64,000 bases of DNA from Euglena gracilis (lineage: Eukaryota; Euglenida; Euglenophyceae; Euglenales), in the NCBI GenBank assembly GCA_039621445.1, contig CP154957.1:23652105-23716104 (forward strand). The letters run 5' to 3'. Position 1 is the stretch's first letter; each line of letters begins with the position of its first letter. Below are positions 1 to 10,914 of this stretch, in pieces. A model generated the notes under the pieces. It worked only from the letters and a program-made list of their open reading frames with translations, was not told the DNA's origin and ran no database searches. A program made the position numbers and the translations under genes.

Positions 1-62
1 TCTGTTTCTGAGCTCTTTCACAGACCGGTCTGAGGGGGGTTCTGAATTTCTGACGATGTTTT

Positions 63-648
63 CTATTTTCGTTTCAATGGAGCCAAAAGAGGGGAAAACC
101 TCAATGAACCAAACCCTGGGAGTAACAAAGCTGCTGCATATGCATTTCTGGCAGTGTTGAGGCTGTGACACAGCAAGATCAAGGACGGCCTCGGCCATCT
201 TGTGACTGTGCAGTCCTGCAGGGGCACCCCTTTGTGCAACAATTGTCCCACCAATGCTCTGAAGGCTGACTCATACCTTTTGACGTTTCCCAGATTTTTT
301 ATGTAAGTGTCTATACTGGACATCGAAACTGCCTGGGATTGTAATATTTGCCTGACACAATCAAGCAGGTCAAATTCCACCTTGGGAGGGGGCATCTCCT
401 CCCCCCAGCAGTTGGTGAACAGACCCCACTGGGGGGGGGGGCACCAGCAAAACTTTGCTGCCTGGCTGCCTGATTGACATTAATTTGCGCCACCATGATG
501 TCGAAGCCCAGTGGGGTACGATCAACAGACAAATCAGGTCTGGGTTTAACATTAACCTCTGAACCCAGTGGGGAATGATGCTCCAGGGAGGGTTTGCATA
601 AACTGGGGGGAGACCCCTTAAATCTGCCTTCAAGGCATCCACCAGCAA
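63..648 (-). pseudogene. D1 tyrosine recombinase N-terminal part and upstream linker
   Basis: The upstream linker (minus, about 648-370) carries YANPPWSIIPHWVQRL and then IVPHWASTSWWRKLM, the conserved stretch between RNase H and recombinase in DIRS elements. The next segment (395-63) has KRYESAFRALV and then ARNAYAAALLLPGFGSLRF. This matches the core-binding part and the first catalytic-arginine region (GSLRFSPLL) of the same family in D3. The two segments are in different frames, so at least one frameshift separates them. The catalytic C-terminal half lies outside the window. Confidence 0.75.
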
Positions 649-899
649 TGCCCCCTTGGTGGGGGTATCAACAAATCAACTTTGGTAATTTTTTTATTGC
701 TGGGCGTGCAAAACATGTCCACCTCTGGGGTGATGTATTTTTTGAAAAACGCAGAATCTGGTGAAAAATGTTTAGGTTTAGGGTATAATATCCTGTGTAT
801 TTTTGCTCGCTTGTCGGATAGTCTGCCAATTGCTCCTGTGTGGGAACCCAAACCACCTGCAAATTGATTTGCTTTTCTTGACAATGGTACAGAAGAAGT

Positions 900-1486
900 T
901 TGAGGGTGTAATTTAAGTCCGAATTTTTTCATCCCCATTTTGTTAGGAAGCTTAGAGCTACCTCGCTGTCCACGTGAAGGACACAGTTGTTCGTTTTGTC
1001 TTTGCCAAAGCTTTTAATGTTTCCACTGCCGAAAAAAACTCTTTTTGGTTGATATGAAGGACATGCAGGTCCCTCCAAAAATCTTGCACCTTTTGGTCTG
1101 AGTTTTTGTCCAGACTCCCCCCCCCCACTGCCAGGTGCTGCTGTCTGAGAACAGTTCCTGAGAGGCCTGAGAATGAATGCCCTGCTAACACCTGGCTGTA
1201 AAAATGCTTTTATTTCCACAATTTGATCCTTGACCCCTGGGGAATGGTTAGGGTGTGGTCCCAACCCCACTTTGTGCAGATCCACCATTTTGCAAAGCTG
1301 ATCTGTCAGAATTCTGAGAAATGGCATTGAGACTAAGTAGCTTCTGACTTGCGCTACAATAGAACTGAGTTTTATGCAGCTCATTTTTTGTGCTGTGTGC
1401 ACTTTGCCTAGCTCCTCTCTTAAGGACTTTGGTTTTTCCTGTGCAATTTCCAGTTGGCCTTTTTTAAAATCGATCCACTGGCCCAA
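900..1486 (-). pseudogene. D1 RNase H domain and end of reverse transcriptase (degenerate)
   Basis: Minus-strand reading gives the RT thumb-like stretch GQWIDFKKGQLEIAQEK followed by a KSLREELGKV segment, equivalent to the LGFQLNFQEGRLQV region of D2. Further on, in a shifted frame, residues resembling the RNase H strand (NKNNCVLHVDSEVALSFL-like) appear near 960-1,050. Frame changes occur around 1,100-1,200. In this family RNase H removes the RNA strand during reverse transcription. No intact active site can be read here. Confidence 0.6.
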
Positions 1487-1561
1487 ATGCTTTATTTCCT
1501 GTGTGGGTTCCAGACAGGATTTTGGGCGGTTTAATCTGAAATCTGCCAGTAAAAGATCCTT

Positions 1562-2050
1562 TTACATTTCTGTCAAATGATGGGCTGCTGTCTTTTTGCT
1601 GGGGGCTAACATCAGAATGTCGTCCAGGTAGATGAAAACCACCTTTTCCTCCTTTCTCCATCTTCTTTCCCAGACTCTCTTGGCAGTCATAATTTTTGTG
1701 GCAGGCTGCTGATGCCAAATTGTGCAGCATGAAACTGCCAAGTTCCCCCCCCCCCCCACTTGCATGCAAACATGTTTTTCTCAGCTGCTGTGCAGCTGTA
1801 TATGGAAATAAGCACCTTTCAGATCGATTTTTCCACAAAACCAACCTTTTCTAAAATATGGGAAGGCATTTCCCATGTGTTCCAGTCTGAACTTCTGGGG
1901 GTGAAGTGGAGATTTAACTGTCGACAATCCGAAATTAATCTTTCTTTTGTCTTTTCCCCTTCCTTTTTAGAAATGATGAAGTAACGGACAAAATGTTTTG
2001 CCTGCTCTGGGGGGATTTGCCTGGTGGCCCCTGCACATTCGTATTCCCTC
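1562..2050 (-). pseudogene. D1 reverse transcriptase fragment with YLDD motif
   Basis: The minus strand reads RYFIISKKEGEKTKERLI then SDCRQLN, the fingers region of a DIRS reverse transcriptase. Lower down it reads VFIYLDDILMLAP, the catalytic YxDD box, at about 1,610-1,650. Stops and frame changes lie between these blocks, including one within a poly-G/C tract near 1,745. It corresponds to the RT segments of D2, D3 and D5. Confidence 0.8.
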
Positions 2051-3360
2051 AGAATGTTCGGGAAGTCATGATTTCTTGGGTGGTTTTGAAGGGCACTTTT
2101 AAGGACATCTGAGGGGGGAGGGGAAGATCTGCCATAACCCCCTCCATTATCAAGTGTAATACCTCTCTGCTGGCTCCTTCATTGACCAAATGGGAAATGC
2201 TGGCCTGCAGGGCCTTGTAAGGGGGCACCCCTGGGTGTAATGTGTCTGGGGATTCCATAGGCCCCGTCACTGGGGTCCTTCCCCCTGGCTGCCCCATCAC
2301 TGGGGCCACCTCTGGCTGCCCCATCACTGGGGCTACAGCTGGCCCTGCCATAGGGCTTCCCAAAGACAGGATTTCCCCCTGTTTTCGAATGATGGGGGAA
2401 GGTCTGTGTCTGCAATGGGGAGGTACATATAATGCTGGGCTGATTATCTTCTGGGGGGGGCCTGTCTGAGCCAATCTTGGGCCTCCCCCCCCCGAGGGCT
2501 GTGTGGATGGTCTTGAATGTATTGGCCATTATGGAGTTAGGCCATTTGGCCTCCATTGGCACTCCGGCCTGCTGGGCTCCATTGGCCTTCTCTCCAGGAC
2601 TTCTCTGTCTCTGTATTCTCTTGGCTTCCAGATAGGCACATGGCCTGTTGGCATTGGCTTGCTGCTCCTGGAGGTTTGTGTCTGAAATTGCTGAGGGGGG
2701 GGAAAGTTGGACATACCTTTCCCCAATGGAAATCTTCTCAGGCTTGTGGATACTGGCTGCCATAGCCTTGCCCCTGGGCCCACTGCCCTCTTGAAGGATG
2801 TCTGTTATAGCCTTGAATCTGGGTCACAGGCCCTGTGGAATAATGGCTGCCATAGCCTTGATATTGACTTGAATCCCTTGAATTTCTGATATTTCTTGAA
2901 GGGCTGCCATAGCCCTTGCTTTGTCCCCTGGATGGAGGGGAGCAGAGAAAAGGGGGTGGAGTCTGTTGGACGTGTGGTGATACTCCCTTTCTGTCTTCTT
3001 TCCTTCCTGATCACATTTTTCCATGGTCCAGGCCATCATCATGTTGAGTGGGCAGTTTTGAAATCTTTGATGTAGTGGGGGGTGGGGGGCTTGCGATGGC
3101 CACGGACTGATATGCTGCTGCCGCCTCTCCAGCTTCTGCAGGTGCTGCTGTGTCACCACCTTCCACAGCTTCTACTGCCCTCTGGGAAGTTCTTTGAAGT
3201 TCTTCTGGGAAGTCTGAAGTTCTTTGAAATTCTTCATGGAAGTCCAGTTGTTGATCCTTGTCTTAGCAGTTGTAATACTTCTGGGAATTATTCCAGTTGA
3301 TCTCGAAGAGTTGAATTCTTCCTCCAGGAACTTGAAGGTCCGAAAAAAAGTTCGGTCCAC
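2049..3360 (-). pseudogene. D1 ORF1 (gag-like), proline/glutamine-rich
   Basis: Open minus-strand segments run 3,360-2,800, 2,763-2,179 and 2,474-2,049 in different frames. The predicted product is rich in proline, glycine, glutamine and basic residues and has a short internal repeat (VAPVMGQP twice, near 2,300). Its position just upstream of the reverse transcriptase fits ORF1 of DIRS elements, which is gag-like and poorly conserved. The assignment is by position and composition, not by a recognised domain. Confidence 0.5.
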
Positions 3361-3465
3361 CAGTTGATAAAAGTGATGGTCTTTGTGAATGGAAACGCCT
3401 CGTAAAACAATTCCAGTTGAACCCGTAGAACTAAAATTCTTTCAGCTTGAGGTCGAAGGGCTTAA

Positions 3466-3985
3466 TTAGGAATCAGCCAACTCCGGCAACAAAAAGCAGT
3501 AAGAAGCGCCCCCCGCGCACACACAAACACACCAGAACAGAACAGCCGGCAAGGAAAGCAGTACCTCACCATCTCGCAGTGCGGAGCCCGGATGGTCTTC
3601 CTTGTTCGCCGCGGTGTTGTGTGGACACCTCGGGCTCCGCACTTTGCCCTTGTGCGGCTCGCCGGCGGTGCTGTGTGATTGCTCGCTGCTCTGGGTTAGA
3701 AGTCCCCGCTTAGTGCTACCTGGCCAGGGTTGGCTGCCTCTTAAATTTCCCTTCGACACCCAGATGACAGGAACAGTCTCGAGCGAAGCAGAACCAAAAG
3801 GAGAAGTCCAGAATAAGAATATCCAGAAAGACAAGCACGCGACGATACACCTCGGGCTCCGCACTTTGCCATTGCGAGGCCATGCCTTGCTCGCCGGCGG
3901 TTTGCTGTGATTGTCTTTGTGCGCTGGGTTAGGAGGTCCCGCTTAGCGCCTTTTTCCGCCGGAGTTGGCTGATTCCTAATAATCC
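3466..3985. repeat. Inverted DIRS terminal repeats between D1 and D2
   Basis: AGGAATCAGCCAACTCCGG (about 3,468) is the reverse complement of CCGGAGTTGGCTGATTCCT (about 3,961). Inside are further related blocks: GTGCGGAGCCCGG near 3,579, CTCGGGCTCCGCAC near 3,630 and again near 3,850, and two copies of a stretch around CTCGCCGGCGGT. Similar sequence recurs at 10,915-11,380, 11,560-12,110 and 17,620-17,880. These look like the terminal repeats of this DIRS family, brought together head to head. Confidence 0.65.
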
Positions 3986-4121
3986 TAACATAATTTACAA
4001 TTAAAAATATGACTTCAATGAACAATGCTGTGGAGTAGAAAATTGAATTATCTAATCGACGTGAACTACCCGGAGCTGCAGTCACCGCAGCAGCTGGGGC
4101 ACCTGAAGGTGCGGACAAAAC

Positions 4122-5190
4122 GTGGCGAACCGTGGCCGCCCCTTCCCTCCAGGTCATCACATCAGAAATTTCACAGCAAAAAACCCCACCCAGTGGCGGC
4201 CACGGACATTAGACCACAGTGGTCAGAAAGACCAGAAGGAGGAAGGTACCCCCCGCCCAATACGGGCAGAACGACCTGGGACAGAAGAAGCCCAGAAGAT
4301 ATCAAAGACATTTGGGAAGATGGAATCAAGGATCAAACCCATTCTACCAGAGGTTGGGCCCAGTCCCCCACAAGGGGCATCAATGGAGGCCCCAATGTGG
4401 ACATCCACCAAAGTCCTCTGCTGTTCAACGCCCCAATACGGGCAGATGGAATGTGGGCCAAGGGGGACAACATCGACCAGGCCTTGGAGGCCTTTTCAGC
4501 AAGCACATCCCCACAGGCCGGGGCAATAAAGGTTTGCAAATACCTCTGAAATGTCTCCCATTATCAACCCCTCAAGGGGGAAAGGCAGCCGACAGAGGCC
4601 CCCCAAGACTTCAAATGCAGCCGGAGGCCCACATCAAATCAGGTCAAAGGCAAAGAAAAGCTAAGCCATTGGGGCCGGGGCCATTACAGTCAACAATTTC
4701 AACCCCACTGAGGGCATCACTTTCCAGGCCCTGGGGGCCAGAAGCTAACCAGCTGCAGTCCATTGGGGCATTATATGGAACAGCATAGTACCTCCTCCAC
4801 TGTGGGTACCTTTTCCTCCTTGTCCAAGTAAAGGGCCTCTGTGGGTTCCTTTGGGGGGTCCTCTTGGGGCTGGGCTGTGTAAAAAATGTCCACCGTGGGT
4901 ACCTTTACCACCTTGTGCAAGTAAAGGGCCTCTGTGGGTCCCTTTGGGGGGTCCTCCTGCACACTTATGAAGGAGGACAGGGGACCCACAGTGCCCCCCT
5001 GTCAAATCTTTTTGATTTGCCCATGGCAGGGGAAGAGTCAACCCAAGGGGGGACCCACAGAGGCCCCCCCCAACAACAAGATCAGAGTGGAGGACCTGAG
5101 AGAGTGCGAGAGATGCACGCACACCCCCCCTGCAGTTTTTCGACAACCTCCTGTAAACCCAGGGTTTGCCATTATTCAAACCACCCATCA
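4122..5190 (+). pseudogene. D2 ORF1 (gag-like), frameshifted
   Basis: Three overlapping frames (4,122-4,529, 4,219-4,788 and 4,864-5,526) together resemble the single ORF1 of D3. They share MANRG, a basic region and many QG, PPQG and GP dipeptides. The product is glutamine-, glycine- and proline-rich with lysine/arginine clusters, as expected for a nucleic-acid-binding gag-like protein. Several frame changes show decay. A local direct duplication around GTGGGTACCTT (about 4,802 and 4,894) adds length not seen in D3. Confidence 0.55.
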
Positions 5191-5289
5191 GCAAATCACA
5201 TCATTCATCCCAAAATGTCCATGGGATGGAAAATGGTCACCAACTCAGCCACCCACAACCCCACAAAATCAATTACGTGGGGAAATAAA

Positions 5290-6161
5290 TTCCATGGAGG
5301 AAAAGTGGAGAGACACCCCCCTGCACCAGAAGCTTCAAAAAAGCCTAAAATGGTGGAAAAAAAATGCCCCGCCCCCCAAGCAACCTGCCAACTTATCAAA
5401 GATGGCATCCAACCCCCATCAGACAGAAATCCAAAATTGTACACCCACCCAAAATTAAGGGCAAATCTGAACCTGCCCCAGGCAGAAAAAATCCTGTTGG
5501 ATTATGTAAAATCTGGTTCCATATAGAGGGTTCAGGATGCAGGAACCCAACACCTCATCCCCTGGTTTCTAATATCAAAACCAGAAGGGGGGGAGAGTGG
5601 AGGTTCAAAAGCGACTGCGGGGAATTAAACCAGCAGTTCCAACTAAAACCTTTCAAGCTGGATCACATCCAGCACATTTTTACAATTTTTGAAAAGGTTA
5701 ATGGGCAGCCAAAATAGACTTAAAGGATGCCTATTTTCACATACCAGTGAGCCAGGACCTGAGGGCTTTTTTGAGGCATCAGGTGGGGGGGGAAAACTTG
5801 GGAGCTCCAAGCAGGCTGCTTTGGCCTGAACACAATGCCTCAAGTTTTCATGGGGGTCATAAAAAGTTTCGAAAAGCTGTGGAGAAAAAGGGGCATCCAG
5901 GAATTCATTTACCTGGACGACATTATGGTGGTGTCCCCCCCAGAAACACTCCGCAAAAATCACCTGAACATAGTGGTCAGGGATTTATTAAAATCAGGGT
6001 TCAAAATCAGTGTAAAAAAGTCAACCCTGGAACCCACTCAAATTGTAAACCACCTGGGTTTTCAACTAAACTTCCAAGAAGGAAGGTTACAAGTACTCCC
6101 ACAAAAAGTCAAGACCATCAAAAAAGAGCTGGGCAAAATTGTAAAAAAGGACTTCACGTAA
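5290..6161 (+). pseudogene. D2 reverse transcriptase
   Basis: The fingers region is visible near 5,600 (FKSDCGELNQQFQLKPFKLD). Next comes the equivalent of AAKIDLKDAYFHI split across frames near 5,707-5,745, then LRAFLRHQVGG. The longest intact block, 5,835-6,161, has PQVFMGVIKSFEKLW, the catalytic box FIYLDDIMVV (about 5,907) and LGFQLNFQEGRLQVLPQK. The order and spacing are those of RT in DIRS elements. A TAA after KKDFT (about 6,159) cuts it from RNase H. Confidence 0.85.
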
Positions 6162-6182
6162 AAAAGGCGGCTAGCTGCCATT

Positions 6183-6990
6183 TTGGGACAAATAAGGTCC
6201 AACCTAATGGCCCTGCCCTTTCTCAGGACTTTTACGGATGCACTGGCCAATTTTCTGGCAAAACACTCCACAGCCCTCTGGGACTCGAAACATCACATTT
6301 CACACGAAAAAAAAACCAAACTAAAGGAAATCAAAATTCTACTCGACACATCGGAGGGAAGACCCTTCCACAAAAATGCCACCAGGGAGTTGCAATCAGA
6401 CAGCAGCACCCACGCATGGGGGGGATTAGGCATCCGTACAGGAAATATTGTCCCGGAATTCTGGACGAAAAAGTCCACACCGCACATAAATTTCAAAGAA
6501 CTAAGTGCAACAATAAGCACAGTAAAAAGCCTAAGCAAGCGAGGAGAAACAGTTCTACTTTCAATAGACAGTCAGGTAATTTATTATTGCCTGAAAAAAT
6601 GTGGAGGCAAAAAGACCCCTTCAACACAATGCTCAGACCATTTTCAAATGGTGCATGGAGCACAAAATAAATTTGCAAGTAAGGTTGGTACCTTCAAAAG
6701 AATGCCTTGCAGACCCCATAAGCAGATGTGAAATCGACAGGGAAGATTACTCACTGGACCCCCAACTTTTTCAATGGCTCAAGCGACATTTCAAAAAGTT
6801 CATAGCCTTGAAAACAGATTTAGTTGCCCTCCCCAGGCAACAAAAGAACTGCCCAGTTTTGGGTCCAGATTGCCCCACTGTGAAGCCTCAGCAGTGGATG
6901 CACTGCAATGTCCCCTGGACAATCTGGGGGACATTTATGCAACCTCTCTGCTTTCCTCGAGGAGTACGAGTGTCAAATGATCATCCCCCC
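6183..6990 (+). pseudogene. D2 RNase H domain and downstream linker start
   Basis: The frame reads ATRELQSDSSTHAWGGLGI, which carries the first active-site region, and then HINFKELSATISTVKSL, the HINxKEL motif typical of DIRS RNase H. LLSIDSQVIYYCL follows. In another frame LVPSKECLADPISR and SLDPQLFQWLKRHFKKF continue into the linker, ending with PLDNLGDIYATSLL. One frame change falls near the GGCAAAAAG stretch at 6,606. The element is lost after about 6,990. Confidence 0.8.
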
Positions 6991-7171
6991 TCATCACACC
7001 TCTCTTGCGCTTCGCCTTCATGGTCCGTTCCCCAAGGTCATCCTTCCTGGCAGTGCCATTGACTCAAATGAACTATGCAGTGGAGGAGGAATTGGGATCA
7101 AACACTCGACGTGAACTACCCGGGGCAGCAGTCGCCGCAGCAGCTGGAGAACCTGGAGGTGCGGACAAAAC

Positions 7172-8152
7172 GTGGCGAACCGTGGCCTTCCCTTCCCCCC
7201 AGATCCCTCCATTAAAAAATTACCGGGAAAACCCCCACCCAGTGACGGCCAAGGACTGTGGATCACAGTGGTCAGAAAGAACAGAACGACGAAGGAACCA
7301 CTAGCCCAATACAGGAAGAAAAGCCTGGGCATTGGGGTCCAAAATCCAAGCCAGATGGGACAAAAGAAACCCAAAAGATTCCAGAGGCGTGTCCCACAAG
7401 TCCAACCAGCTGCCAGCACACATTCAAGGCAAAATTGGGGAAGATGGAATCAAGGACAAGGTGGTGGCCATGAATACGAATTCAACAAGCAACTCCCCGC
7501 AGGAAGGGGAAGAAAAGGTCTGTCAACCCTGCCCAATTTTTCTCACACAACAACCCCTCCCAAGGGGAAGAAGGGGTGGAAAAGCAGCCCCACCCTATTT
7601 ACAGTGCAGCTGGAGACCAAGAACAGCCCCATGGAGGAGAGACCAAGGCATGGACCAGATTTTTGTTTCATTTCATTTGCACGGCCATGGAGGCCAACAA
7701 GTGAGGGCCATGGAGGTCAGAATTTATCAGACCAGGGAAACCAGATGCGTCAAAAAGGCCATGGGGGCCAAAGGGGTGGCTCAGAAATGCCCCTAGAAGC
7801 TAAGGTGCAAGCCTCATATAAATCAACTGCAGCAGCACCAGAAGGATGCCCCCACAGGGGCATTGGAGGACAAGGGGGCAACCCCCCTCACATTTCTTCT
7901 TCAATGCACATGGCAGGGGCAGGTCAAAACAAGGGGGATACCCAAAAAGGGGCCCCTATAGTATGTCAAATGACAACACCAATGAAAAAGTGGAGGATCA
8001 GAGAGCCTGTGAGAAGAGTATGCACACCCTTCCAGCAACCCTTGCAGAATGCTCAATCCCTAGGCACACCAGGGGTGCAATGTCCAACACCACCCACCCA
8101 GCCTCCAGAAAATAAACAGATTGGGGAAATACATTTCATGGAGGAGAAATGA
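7172..8152 (+). CDS. D3 ORF1 (gag-like), intact 326-codon frame
   Basis: The frame is continuous and starts at MANRGLPFPP, 77 bases past the conserved left-end sequence. D2 has the same MANRG start at 4,122, which supports the choice. The product is basic and rich in glycine, glutamine and proline (for example GRWNQGQGGGHEYEF), with no transmembrane segment or zinc knuckle that I can see. In DIRS elements the first ORF is gag-like and presumed to package the RNA. I infer that role from position only. The frame ends where reverse-transcriptase-like sequence begins, one base into the next block. Confidence 0.6.
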   Translation: MANRGLPFPPDPSIKKLPGKPPPSDGQGLWITVVRKNRTTKEPLAQYRKKSLGIGVQNPSQMGQKKPKRFQRRVPQVQPAASTHSRQNWGRWNQGQGGGHEYEFNKQLPAGRGRKGLSTLPNFSHTTTPPKGKKGWKSSPTLFTVQLETKNSPMEERPRHGPDFCFISFARPWRPTSEGHGGQNLSDQGNQMRQKGHGGQRGGSEMPLEAKVQASYKSTAAAPEGCPHRGIGGQGGNPPHISSSMHMAGAGQNKGDTQKGAPIVCQMTTPMKKWRIREPVRRVCTPFQQPLQNAQSLGTPGVQCPTPPTQPPENKQIGEIHFMEEK

Positions 8153-8154
8153 GG

Positions 8155-9110
8155 AGACCCCCCCCGGCACCAGAGGTTTCAGAAAAGTCTAAAATGGTGG
8201 TCAAAAATTGCCCCCCCCCGCAACAACATGCCAGCGGATGGAAAATGGAATTCAGCCCCCTGGATAAATCCTCCAAAGTTGTCCACACACCCAAAACACA
8301 GAGCCAACTAGGAATGGAACCAGGCAGAACAAATTCTGCTGGATTACGAAAAAACTGGGTCAATAAAACGATTTTGGGATTCATACACCCAGCATTTAAT
8401 TCCATGGTTTCTGATTTTCAAAAATAGAAGGGGTAACTACAAAATGGAGAATGATCGGCGACTGCAGAGAAATAAATCAGAACTTTCAAGTGAAACGTTT
8501 CAAGCTGGATCACTTCCAGCACATTTTTCCTGTTTTGGAGAAATGACACTGGGCAGCCAAAATATATTTAAAAGATGCCTATTTCCGCATCTCAGTGAGC
8601 CAGGCCTTGAGGCCATTTTTAAGGCATCAAGTGGGGGGCAGACCTGGAATTTGCAGGCGGGCTGCTTTGGGTTAAGCGTAATGCCACAAATTTTAATGAG
8701 TGTCATGAAAACTTAAAAAAACTGTGGAGAAAAAGGGGCATGCAGGTTTTTATTTACCTGGAAGACATTGCACTGGTGGCCCCAAAGCAAATCAGTTTGC
8801 CAAATAATCTCAACCCTGTTGGCAGGAATTTAATAAAATAAGGGTTCAAAATCAACGTCAAAAACTCCACCCTGCAGCCCACACAGATGGTGAATAACTT
8901 GGGTTTTCAACTAAATTTCCAGGACGGAAAGTTGCAGGTGCCAGCCCAAAAAGTCAATACAATAAAAGAGGAGCTGGGAAAAATTGTGAAAAAACATTCC
9001 ATGTCAAAAAGGCAACTGGCTGCCATTTTGGACCAGATAAGGTGCAACCTAATGGACCTGCCATTTTTAAGGGCCCTTACAGGTTCCCTGACAAAATTTT
9101 TAGTGGAAAA
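8155..9110 (+). pseudogene. D3 reverse transcriptase, several frameshifts
   Basis: Blocks in changing frames match D2. A degenerate fingers motif lies near 8,445-8,475 (GDCREIN-like), FQAGSLPAHF corresponds to KRFKLDHFQHIF, and the LKDAYF-equivalent lies near 8,570. HQVGG and PQILMSVMKT reach 8,716. The catalytic box near 8,750 reads FIYLEDI, with glutamate in place of the first aspartate, so polymerase activity is doubtful. The block MVNNLGFQLNFQDGKLQVPA (8,887 on) is well preserved. Confidence 0.8.
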
Positions 9111-9114
9111 TTAC

Positions 9115-9900
9115 ACAGCCCCCTGGAACTCAAACACACCATTTCCCACAGGAAATAAAAGCCCAGTTAAAAGAAATAAAAATTCTGCTGGACACCTGGG
9201 GGGGGGGACCCTTCCCAAAAATGCAACCAGAGAGTTGCACTCAGACGCAGCACTCATGCCTGGGGGGGGACTGGACATCCACACAGCAGTTTTGGAAAGC
9301 AGACGCCATTTTACACATAAATGTAAAAGAGTTGAGTGCAGCAAAAAAACACTGTGCAAGGTTTGAGCAAACCTGGGGAAACAGTTTCCTTGTCAGTGCA
9401 CAACCAGAAAATTTATTATTTCCTGACTAAAGGGGGGGGGGACAGAAAGGACCCTTCAACACAATGCTAAGACCATTTTTCAAATGGTGCGTAGAGCACC
9501 CAGTAAACCTGCAAGTCAACTGGGGGCCTTCAAAAGGCTGCCTGGCAGACCCCATAGGCAGATGGGAAATGGACAGGGGGGTTACTCCTTAGACCCCCAA
9601 CATTTTGAATGGCTAAGGCAGCAGTTCACAGATTTAAGACATTTGGAAACAGATTTATTTGCCTCCCCAGGCAACAAAAAAACTGCCCAAGTTTGTTGCC
9701 AGGTGACTCCACCGGGAGGGAGGCAACAGCAGTGGATGCACTGCAATTTCCATTGGTCAACACGGGGGATCTTTATGCAACCCCCCCCCCTGGTCAGCCA
9801 TTCAAAATTTTCTACCCAGGTTAAAGATGTTTCCTCAGACCAAAGTTTTGATGGTCACCCCATACTGGGATTCGGCCACCTGGTGGCCCCAGTTAATAAA
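9115..9900 (+). pseudogene. D3 RNase H and conserved linker
   Basis: RNase H motifs are seen as ATRELHSDAALMPGGGLDIH (9,224 on) and HINVKELSAAKK (about 9,322), the family's HINxKEL signature. A frame change in the poly-G at 9,431-9,440 precedes GAFKRLPGRPHRQ and the YSLDPQHFEWLRQQF block. The linker reads LETDLFASPGNKK (about 9,649), WMHCNFHWSTRGIFMQPPP (about 9,735) and VTPYWDSATWWPQLI (about 9,851). D1, D4 and D5 share all of these. Confidence 0.82.
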
Positions 9901-10007
9901 GGTGAAAGTGACAGGGAGCCCCTGCCTGAAAATTACCCCGTACAAGGGTATGTTCACCAACTGCAGAGGGGAGACAATGCCAGCACCCAGGTGGCCCCTA
10001 CTGTGCA

Positions 10008-10910
10008 CGATTTGCTCAGAGAAATTTTGCAGGGGGAGCAAGTGCGAATTAAAACCATTAACGATTTCCTGGTGACAAATTCAAGCTTAAGGCGTTATCA
10101 AAGTGCCTTTTCACTTCTGTGTGTTATTTTGGAGAAAATGGAGGTACCCCCCTTGAAGCCACCACAGACCAGGTAGCTGACGCTTTAATTCAATTATTCA
10201 AATTTTCCAAGGCCCAAGCCCGTAATGCCTACAGTGCTATGCTTTTGATTCCTGGGTGTGGTGGGCTGAGATTCGACACCCTGTTGACCCCTTTCAAGAG
10301 ACTCTGCAACCAAAATTTGGAGAACTATGGTGCATTCTGTTACCCCCTCCCAATGTCCCCATGGCTGGCACAGTCCCTCCTGCCCACTGATATTTGTACA
10401 TTGCGTGCACAGCTTGTTTTTTTACTCACAAATACCCTGTTCACATCAATCCTCAGACTTTGCACAAGTTAAACGAACCACCGGTGCCTTGTTTAAGGCA
10501 CCCTACATCAAGATAAAACGTAAGGGCCAGAAATTACACAAGTGGGAAATGTCCGTACCCCAGTGTTCACAAAAAAGCCACCTTTGATTTAATGATGTGT
10601 TACGTTGCTGCAACACGTTCATTCATGAGACCTGGGGCCCCTCCTGATTTCATTAAACCCCCACTTCAGGGCCATAGGGCAGATACAATTCCCTCTCTCA
10701 CAAAAGGATTTTTGGCCAAGCGTGGGGTTACCTCCCAGGTATGGGGGGCCCCCTGCACCAGAGGTGGTTGGTTTACTGAAAAAATTGGGCCTTTTTGCCC
10801 AAGAAGTATGTGAAATTGGTCAGTGGAGGGCGGTGGGGATTTTTACAGAAAATGGCCAAAGACTTGGTGCCCAAGGTGCCCTAAAAAATGCCCCAGCCCC
10901 CAAATTTTAG
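10008..10910 (+). pseudogene. D3 tyrosine recombinase, catalytic His lost
   Basis: The N-terminal part reads NSSLRRYQSAFSLLCVILE. A second frame gives FSKAQARNAYSAMLLIPG and the first catalytic region GGLRFDTLLTPFKRL (about 10,260). From 10,592 the frame GAPPDFIKPPLQGHRADT leads to VWGAPCTRGGW (about 10,737), where D4 has GAHSTRG. The HxxR box of tyrosine recombinases is therefore PxxR here. The downstream EIGQW region is in another frame. The catalytic tyrosine was not identified. Confidence 0.75.
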
Positions 10911-10914
10911 TGCA

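Larger units (their letters stand above)
1..3465 (-). mobile_element. DIRS-like retrotransposon copy D1, truncated by window start
   Basis: On the minus strand the order from high to low coordinate is ORF1, reverse transcriptase, RNase H, a conserved linker with a WW motif, then the start of a tyrosine recombinase. That is the order of DIRS-group retrotransposons, which integrate with a tyrosine recombinase rather than a DDE integrase. The recombinase runs off the window at base 1. Frameshifts and stops break every domain, so the copy looks dead. The 5' side abuts an inverted-repeat cluster (3,466-3,985) shared with the neighbouring plus-strand copy D2, so D1 and D2 lie head to head. Confidence 0.85.
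4053..6990 (+). mobile_element. DIRS-like retrotransposon copy D2, 3'-truncated
   Basis: The left end, starting at TCGACGTGAACTACCCGG (about 4,056), is closely repeated at 7,107 at the start of D3. This fixes the 5' end of the family. ORF1, reverse transcriptase and RNase H follow in order on the plus strand. The copy stops around 6,990, just after the conserved PLDNLGDIYAT segment, so the WW linker and the whole recombinase are missing before D3 begins near 7,095. Frames are broken in several places. Confidence 0.85.
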